From: Oehlia diaphana
Lineage: Eukaryota > Glomeromycota > Glomeromycetes > Glomerales > Glomeraceae
Assembly: GCA_003833135.1 (NCBI GenBank)
Contig: QZLH01000232.1
Coordinates: forward strand, 50,329 to 112,987
Reading direction: 5' to 3'
Length of the DNA: 62,659 nt
The position numbers were made by a program, and so were the translations under genes. Each line of letters starts with the position of its first letter. Within the stretch, counting starts at the first letter, position 1. A model generated the notes under the pieces. That model ran no database searches. It saw only the letters and a list, made by a program, of their open reading frames with translations, and had not been told where the DNA came from. Of the stretch, positions 56,130 to 62,659 are shown piece by piece.

Positions 56130-58400
56130 CTACAATACTTCACCATAAAAATCACCATACCAAAATCCATTAGGACGACTTCTTTGATTACCTAAAATTT
56201 CTTCAGATACTTTAGCCATCCTTAAAAGAGTAGCTTCATCAAACCACTTTGCAACAAATTGTAGTCCGATAGGTAATTGATTTTTATCATAACCTGCTGG
56301 TATTGTTACTGCTGGTACACCAGAAAAGTTAACAAAGCTAGTAAATCTTGTTAAAACTGGGATTAAATTTGAATTATCTCCATAAGTTAATGATTGTGAA
56401 TAAATTTTCGGTGCCGTAATTGGTGTGGTTGGAGTTAAAATTAAATTTATTTGTGTATTAAATAAATTTGAAATACTGCGCATAAAACGTGTACGTAATT
56501 TTTGTGCGATAACTAAAGAAATTAAAGGATCAAAAGGTCAATATTTATTATTATTGAAAAGAAATTGTAAATATTTATACTCACCATAATCCTATAAAGA
56601 AAATTTTAAACAATTTTTTTTTAGTAAGAAAATATAAAACTTTCAAAAAGATTAAATTAGTAACTTACCGTTGTAGTTATAGATTCAAGCGGATATGCAT
56701 TATATCTAGTATTGCAATTAAATTTATGAAAATCCTCTTTGTACTGTTTCAAAGGAATAAGTAGTTCTGAACCAGCAGTAACAAAAAGAGCAAGCTCAAC
56801 TTCCTTCAGATCAGGGATATCGATTTCAATGATTTCTGCTCCACGTAGTCTTAATTTTTCAATAAAACCATTTAATGATAAAGTTATGGCTGGATTGTAA
56901 ACTTCTTCATTCCATGCTGAATATATTCCAATTTTTAAGTCTGATAAATCTCTGGTATTATACAGACCAGTTAACGTCGGTAAGGGTTGATGATACGTGT
57001 TGAGATCTTCATCATCTCTTCCTGCCATCACATAATAGGCTAATGCTAAATCATCTGCAGTTGTTGCAATAGGACCTGACACGGTTAGCGTAGGAAAGGT
57101 TGAAACTAAATAAATAAAGTTTTGTTATCGCCATTTCACATTTAGAACATTTTAAAATAATATAACTAGATAAGTACATTCTCCTTTTGCAGAAAATCTT
57201 CCCCATGTGGTTTTTAATCCGTAAATACCACAACAGGCAGAAGGAATTCTAATTGATCCGCCAGTATCGGAACCAATCGCGATTGGACATAATCCCGAAG
57301 CAACTGCAGCAGCACTACCAGAACTTGATCCACCAGGATAATAATTGATGTTATAAGGATTACGTGCTGTACCCACACTTGGGTTATTTCCGGTAACGCT
57401 GTAAAACTTTTTTTTTAAAAAAAAATTTCTTTTAAAAAACTTAAAAGAAAAAAAAAATTTTTTTACCCAAATGCCATTTCATGCATACTAGTCTTCCCAA
57501 TAATAATTGCACCATTTTCTCTAAGCCTTTCGATAATAGTAGCGTCAGCTTGGGCAGAAGCTCCTCGATTAATAAAAGTTGTGCCAACATTTGTTTCGTA
57601 TCCTTTTACATCCATGTCATCTTTGATTGCTACAGGTACACCATCAAGTGGTCCTAATGAACAATTACTTGCATATCGATTTGCAGATGCTGTTGCCTGC
57701 GTTATAATATCTCCTCGATCATATTTTATAATGGCATTCAGAGGTGGATTGCATGTAAGAGATTCTTCTAATTTTCCTATGAGAATTTCGCATATCTATT
57801 TAATTTTACAATGAAAATTTTTTAAAATTTTTAAATTTGAGTAAATTGATTTGACTGGTTTGACCCTGACTCACTTGAAGAGGTGTTGTCGTTCTGGTAA
57901 GATAAGCTTTATGAAGATCATTTGCACGTAAAAATCCAGAATAACTTTGTTCTACACTTTCAAAAATTTCCAATCCATCTACTACCTTTTTAAAATAAAA
58001 ATAAAATTAAATTATTGCTGAAGATTTTTTTAAAACAATGAGCAAACCTTAGTTTCTTCAATTCCAAAAGATTCTTTTGGTAGAGGAAGCGATAAATTTG
58101 TAGGACATTCTTCAAGTTTAAGCCTTCCCAAACCGTTTAATTCTGCGTTTCGAAGTAGTAAAGATGCTAATCCTGGCACGTAGTCTAGAAGGAATAAATA
58201 AATTCGGAATAAAAATCCGCTAATCGACGGTGTTTCTATCCGTTTGGTAACCTAAAGTAATATTTAAAAAATTATATACTGTAGTTCTTTTTCTTTAAAA
58301 AAAAAGCAAATAAAATAATAAAAAAAGTATAGCTTACTTCATGATTCCTGCTTTCTTCGGCATTTAACCGTTGTTCTGAGTGTTGTTCTGAGGAAGACAT
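56130..58400 (-). CDS. Amidase-signature hydrolase (8 exons incl. a 7-nt microexon, 584 aa)
   Basis: Hydrolyses an amide bond in a small-molecule substrate; the substrate is unknown. Exons on minus: 58400-58338, 58251-58048, 57985-57875, 57795-57467, 57398-57178, 57105-56669, 56591-56585, 56512-56130 (585 codons). The Ser-cisSer-Lys triad is visible: Lys184 in G-V-P-V-A-I-K-D, cis-Ser260 in G-G-S-S-S-G-S, nucleophile Ser284 in S-D-T-G-G-S-I-R. The 24-residue Ser spacing equals that of FAAH. A hydrophobic segment at about 28-48 may bind membrane. Exon 7 is 7 nt (GATTATG) and supplies the D-Y of D-Y-V-I-A-Q, a block conserved in amidases. Length is normal and no lesion is seen. Confidence 0.92.
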
Positions 58401-58848
58401 TTTCTTAACCAAAACTTAGAGAAAAAAATGCCGCGTGTGAAAAAAAAGGATAATTTATGAGGTAGCGATTCTAAACTGGCTTAATAGTACGGTGTGGCAC
58501 CCCTTTTTTGTGTGCCAGATTCGTGGCGCACAAAATTTTTAAAAAACATCATTAAGAATTTTTTCTTTGACATAAAGTTTTTAAACTTATATTGTAGATG
58601 TAATTTCACCTGTTCTGCAAGTTTAATTAGGATTCGGAAGAAGGCATATGGGCGGATTTGGCTCAACAAAAATCACTTCGTGAGAAATCACTTTCAATTG
58701 TTATTATATCACATCACATATGCATTTGATTGGTCATTAAAAATCTGGTTTATTACTTAAATTAGAAATAGATTAAAAAAAGGAAACATAAAATTTTTAA
58801 TTTTAAAAAAACGCGAATATGTAATTTTCTAAAGACGCGTTTTATATA
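58401..58848. other. Intergenic, possible worn Tc1-type end
   Basis: The region upstream of the amidase. GTGTGGCACC and GTGTGCCAGATTCGTGGCGC (58490-58530) form a short inverted pair. Further along, CATATGGGCGGATTTGGCTC resembles words seen at Tc1-type ends. There is no coding frame that I trust. Confidence 0.35.
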
Positions 58849-59454
58849 ATGCCATACACTTGTTTCCTTTGTTCTACTAATCCTCCTAGAACTTTTTCAT
58901 CAAAAAATTCTCTTTATTTTCATGAAAATAGCACTCACCCAAATAATAAAATAATACCTCACTCACGTTGTCTAACTTCTCCATCTTTCTATGATATTTG
59001 CCAATTTAAAAACTCTTTTGTTATGCAATTAAAAGCACGCTTGCAATTTCATAGAAGTGAACCTAGAGCTAAAATCCTAAAGATGGAACCCTTTTCCGAA
59101 GGACTTTTTATTATTTTATTTTATAATGAATCAACTTTTCAATATTCTCCAGCCCAAAGAAAATATATTTGTAAATTTGAGGGTACTCAAGGTTATGAAC
59201 AATTGGGAAATTTTTTTGGCAATAAAAACTGGGGTAGCAAAAAGCGACGTACAGGAACATGTGCATATGTATTAATGCAAAATGCACAACAAGCTTATGA
59301 TGTTACTTTTATTTGGAAGGAACGTGTATACAAAGATTCTAATACAAAATTGTGTTGTGGTTCAATGCGTTTTGAATTTAATGTTGATGTAAAAGATTTT
59401 GTAGAAGGTAGTATTGAAAATTTAATTTATTTAAATTTTGATTATATTTCTTAA
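58849..59454 (+). CDS. Uncharacterised protein with N-terminal C2H2-like finger (201 aa, single exon)
   Basis: An intact intronless frame with M-P-Y-T-C-F-L-C ... L-Y-F-H-E-N-S-T-H: a C-x2-C / H-x4-H finger in the first 30 residues. The rest is an alpha/beta-looking region with K-Y-I-C-K-F-E-G-T-Q and F-I-W-K-E-R-V-Y. It has no membrane segment and I do not recognise the family. It is convergent with the DDE-like gene ending at 59704, 250 bp away. Such a pair could be the accessory and transposase genes of one element, but no flanking inverted repeats were found. Confidence 0.6.
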   Translation: MPYTCFLCSTNPPRTFSSKNSLYFHENSTHPNNKIIPHSRCLTSPSFYDICQFKNSFVMQLKARLQFHRSEPRAKILKMEPFSEGLFIILFYNESTFQYSPAQRKYICKFEGTQGYEQLGNFFGNKNWGSKKRRTGTCAYVLMQNAQQAYDVTFIWKERVYKDSNTKLCCGSMRFEFNVDVKDFVEGSIENLIYLNFDYIS

Positions 59455-59703
59455 GGTATTAACTAACTATTGAATTTCCAGAAATTTGAAGGAAAAAATT
59501 TGATCGTATAACGAAAAGTATAATAGATATTCAATTTGTAATTATATCATTATAAAATAATAATAAATGTATTTTTCAATAAAAATTAAGTTTCAAATTT
59601 TTTTAGTTAATATGAAGTTTCAACTAATAAATAAATAAATTAAAATTTATTCATTTACCATAAAAAAGTATATACAAATAACTATTGAGTAATAAAAAGA
59701 TAA

Positions 59704-62342
59704 TTAGGTTTTAATTTCAATTGATTTTCTCGTATACTTGATTGGAATGCTATGTATTTGATAATACAATTGCCGATTTTCATAACAGAAAATATCATGA
59801 ACTACGGGTTTTTTTGATTTATCCCCACCCATTTTAGTTCCTCCAAAAAATAATCGCACCTAAATGATCATTAAAAATTAATTATTTATAATTTTTATTA
59901 ATCATTTAACAAATTACCTGTTGGTGATTTTTTTTTTCTATGCTTGATGTTGAGAAATATCGTAATACCATTCCTTTTTGATTTAAATATCGCATAAATT
60001 GGGGAATATGTTGAGCAAATACGTGCATGTATGGAGAAATATCTGTGCGCAAATACATCCCCTGTTGCTGATTTACACTATTCATAGTACCAATAGTAGG
60101 ACGGCAAAAATTACGAATCCACTGCTTTGCATCAGCTTCAAATTGATCAATTTCTGGGTCTGTTATTGATTTTTGACGCATTATCTTATAAAGCCGATAA
60201 AATTCACGCCAAAGCTGTTCAATTTCTTGTCCTCTTGTGGATTGTTGTCCAAAAAGATGTGATACACGAAAATCTTTTAATATTTTCTCCTTATCAGGAC
60301 CCATAAGTGATGTCCACTCCCATTTTCCATTTTTTGTAGTAGGAGCATAAAACTCAAAATGAATTTGGAGTCTTTTCATTTCTGCAACTATCATTGTTTG
60401 TATATTATTTGCAAAATCTTTATATTTTACAAGTTCGTAAAATAAACATTGAAAGAGTACATCAGAAATTCGTAACATGAGATGTAACTCATCAGGGATC
60501 CAATTATTTTGATTGATTTCTTGAAATAGCATTGTATTTTTACGTCCTATAATAATTTTCAATCATATTAAATATTAAATTTGTAATAAAAGTTGTTGAG
60601 TTATATAAAAAAATACATTATTTACCACGTGTATTTCTTGAATTTAACCATACTAAATCCATATTATATCGTTGATCTTTATGACAATCACAATATAGAC
60701 AGAAATAATTGGATGTTAGTGCATTGATTCCTAAAACTAGCGCCACGAATTTCCAATCACCTGAAAAAAATAATTCAACTGGCCAAATTGTATTATTTGA
60801 AGCTTTATATCCATCTGTTTTTAATTGTTCAAGTTCTTGTGAAAATTTGGCCCAAACTGTAGATAAAGAATCATAAGATTCTTTTCCTAGATATAAGCAA
60901 ATACTGTAATAAAGAAAAAAAAATTTAAATCTAAAATAATAAATAAATTATAAATTGTACTTGATGTTAGAAATCAAAAAAAATAATATTACTTATATTG
61001 ATGATTAGGATTTAGAACTGCTTCCCCTTCATTAAGAATGCACATAGTAAGCATAACATGCTTTTGCTTGCGTCCAACATTTCTTCCATCTCCACTTAAT
61101 CTTATATTAATCTTATCATTATCTTTTAAAATAGGGGGTGTTGAAGTAGTTAACATTGGAACTATAATATCTAATAGAGATATAATAGATCGGTAAGCAC
61201 CATTTCCCACTTCTTCTTCTTCAAATTCTACTTCACTAATATCTCGCTGACTTTCATCTCCATTATTATCATCATTAATAGTAACACTATAGGTATTAAA
61301 TGATTTAATAGGAAGAAGCACTTTCATTGATTTTGTAATTTCATTTCGGCGCTTTTCAATTACATATTCTCTCGTTAAATTTGGAATAGCTTGTGCTAAT
61401 CTGCGATACCCATCACGTGAAATTAATGTTTCATCACATGCACGAACAATTGAGTCTAATTGTTTAGTATTATCATCCGTTACATTATTAAAATCAAAAT
61501 GCAATTCTACAATTTCACCATTAATCTTAAGTATTATTGATTCGATAGTTGCAATAATCTCTTCAGATGTTGATGTAAATTTATTTTCTTTAAGAATTTC
61601 CATAGTTTGTGCTGCAATATCTTTTCCAACCCTTGAAATTCGTTTGTTTTTTTGTGATCGTGATGTAAGTTCATTAAAAGGTCGTTTTCGATTAGCTGGT
61701 GTTTGACAGGTAACTGTTTCACGAATTTGTTGCAAAAAGCTTATGTCAAATCCAAAAAGTATTGTACCAGAAACACGTGAATTGGGCTTATTACATACTT
61801 CCTATAAATATAAATAAAAAATTGTTATTTGTCTTAATTTTCAATAAAAACATTACCTTAGAAACAAAAATATTATATTAACAGCAATTTGATTATGAAA
61901 ATCGTTAAACTTACGTTCAAAAATAAGGAACTTGCAGCTCCAGCTGATGATAAACTATATTTTGATTCTTTCTGACCATTTCATCCGTCCATTCAATAAT
62001 ATACTTAACTGCAATTTTGCGTGAAAATTGATACTCTGTTTTACATAAAACAATTAATCCACTTAACGTTGTCTCTACTTGATAATTATCTGGGATTTTA
62101 TAAGCTATTCCCTTTTCTTTTTTGGTGTATTTTACTTTCACAGGGTATTTTCCAAGTGATATAATTTTGTATGATTGTGAGTAATTTTTGCCACCAAACA
62201 CCTGGATAGCATGAATATATGGATTGGAAGGGTAATTATGGAAAAACGTATGATTTGTATTATCATTATTTACTAAAATAAGATCACTTGTAGTTTCTTG
62301 TATCGGAAAAGTTATAAAGTTTGGGTTTATTGATGTAGTCAT
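59704..62342 (-). CDS. DDE-transposase-like protein, apparently intact (5 exons, 760 aa)
   Basis: Exons on minus: 62342-61932, 61801-60993, 60903-60626, 60546-59918, 59859-59704 (761 codons). Candidate acidic triad: Asp375 in R-L-S-G-D-G-R-N-V-G, Asp456 in F-F-S-G-D-W-K-F-V-A-L-V-L-G, Glu703 in S-S-I-E-K-K-N-H-Q-Q. Right after the second Asp comes Y-F-C-L-Y-C-D-C-H, a C-x2-C-x-C-H cluster like the zinc insertion of several DDE families. The block D-E-L-H-L-M-L-R-I recalls a multi-copy Rhizophagus family (memory only). The central part is acidic (E-V-E-F-E-E-E-E-V). Intron 1 uses a weak GTTCCT donor; the stronger GTAAGT nearby lies beyond an in-frame stop. The family is not assigned: KDZ, RAG1/Transib-like and domesticated versions remain open. 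Confidence 0.68.
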
Positions 62343-62659
62343 ACTATAATACTGACTAAGGAATTCTGGATATAATAATTAATAACTTTTTATTAATATA
62401 AATAGTTTTGAGACGTAAATATCATAATTAACATAAATAGAAATTTATAAAAAATTCAAATTTACTTGTTTTACTTTTTAAAGTACCTTTACTTTCCTTT
62501 TTTGAGTTCTTTCAAAAAGTAAACAATTTTGAGACTAAGAATCAGGGACGATGAAATTATGATGTGATAAAACATCAATTATTTGTGTGCTAAAAGCAAA
62601 TTATGTGACAAAATTTTTTTAAAAATTTTCATATTATGTGATATTATCTAGTGAAATTA
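62343..62659. other. Window edge, upstream of the DDE-like gene
   Basis: AT-rich promoter region of the minus-strand gene, with no other feature. AAAGTACCTTTACTTTCC words near 62480-62510 are locally repetitive. Confidence 0.4.

Noticed and set aside
58481..58760. Small frames on both strands near 58.5 kb
   Set aside because: They overlap an inverted GTGTGGCACC/GTGTGCCAG patch and have no domain.

Overview
This window is eukaryotic and very AT-rich. It has short GT-AG introns (mostly about 60-110 bp), single-copy housekeeping genes, and long stretches of decayed transposons. Three things fit an arbuscular mycorrhizal fungus of the Rhizophagus type (Glomeromycotina): a tandem family of TKL-like kinases with a cysteine-rich N-terminus, several F-box genes, and dense Tc1, hAT, MULE and MITE debris. 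The assignment rests on gene style and my memory of those families, not on a database search.

Layout. 1-4 kb: transposon debris, comprising a Tc1 transposase remnant split by a small hAT-type MITE and an internally deleted Tc1 copy. 4-14.1 kb: the conserved gene-rich part, with an MFS transporter (+), a BSD-domain protein (-) head-to-head with a syntaxin-6-like SNARE (+), and a START-domain protein (-). 16-23.6 kb: an F-box protein (+), an RRM protein with a coding minisatellite (-), and two tandem paralogous F-box/Cys4 genes (+). 23.6-31.9 kb: almost gene-free, with a dead MULE/FAR1 transposase, a second copy of the hAT MITE, and a 1.6-kb inverted-repeat element that carries a 78-79-bp satellite and a nested MITE. 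31.9-51.5 kb: four minus-strand kinase paralogs separated by 8-10 kb or 1.5-3 kb of repeats. Between the first two lie an unidentified small gene, a less AT-rich island with a probable small gene, and a coiled-coil pseudogene. 51.5-55.5 kb: fold-back elements, a hAT-type element with a perfect 8-bp target duplication, and a dead hAT transposase. 56-58.4 kb: an amidase with a 7-nt microexon. 58.8-62.3 kb: a C2H2-like ORF convergent with an intact 760-residue DDE-transposase-like gene.

The genes do not form a pathway. The SNARE, START, MFS and amidase genes are housekeeping or membrane-trafficking functions. The kinases and F-box genes belong to expanded signalling and ubiquitin-ligase adaptor families. 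The strongest observations are a minor-spliceosome (U12, AT-AC) intron in the syntaxin gene, the 7-nt amidase exon, two hAT-type MITE families with exact 8-bp target duplications, the kinase array with two cysteine modules flanking the kinase fold, and the apparently intact DDE-like gene at the right edge. Exon borders were read by eye. For multi-exon genes the summed exon lengths give a whole number of codons, which supports the models but does not replace RNA evidence.
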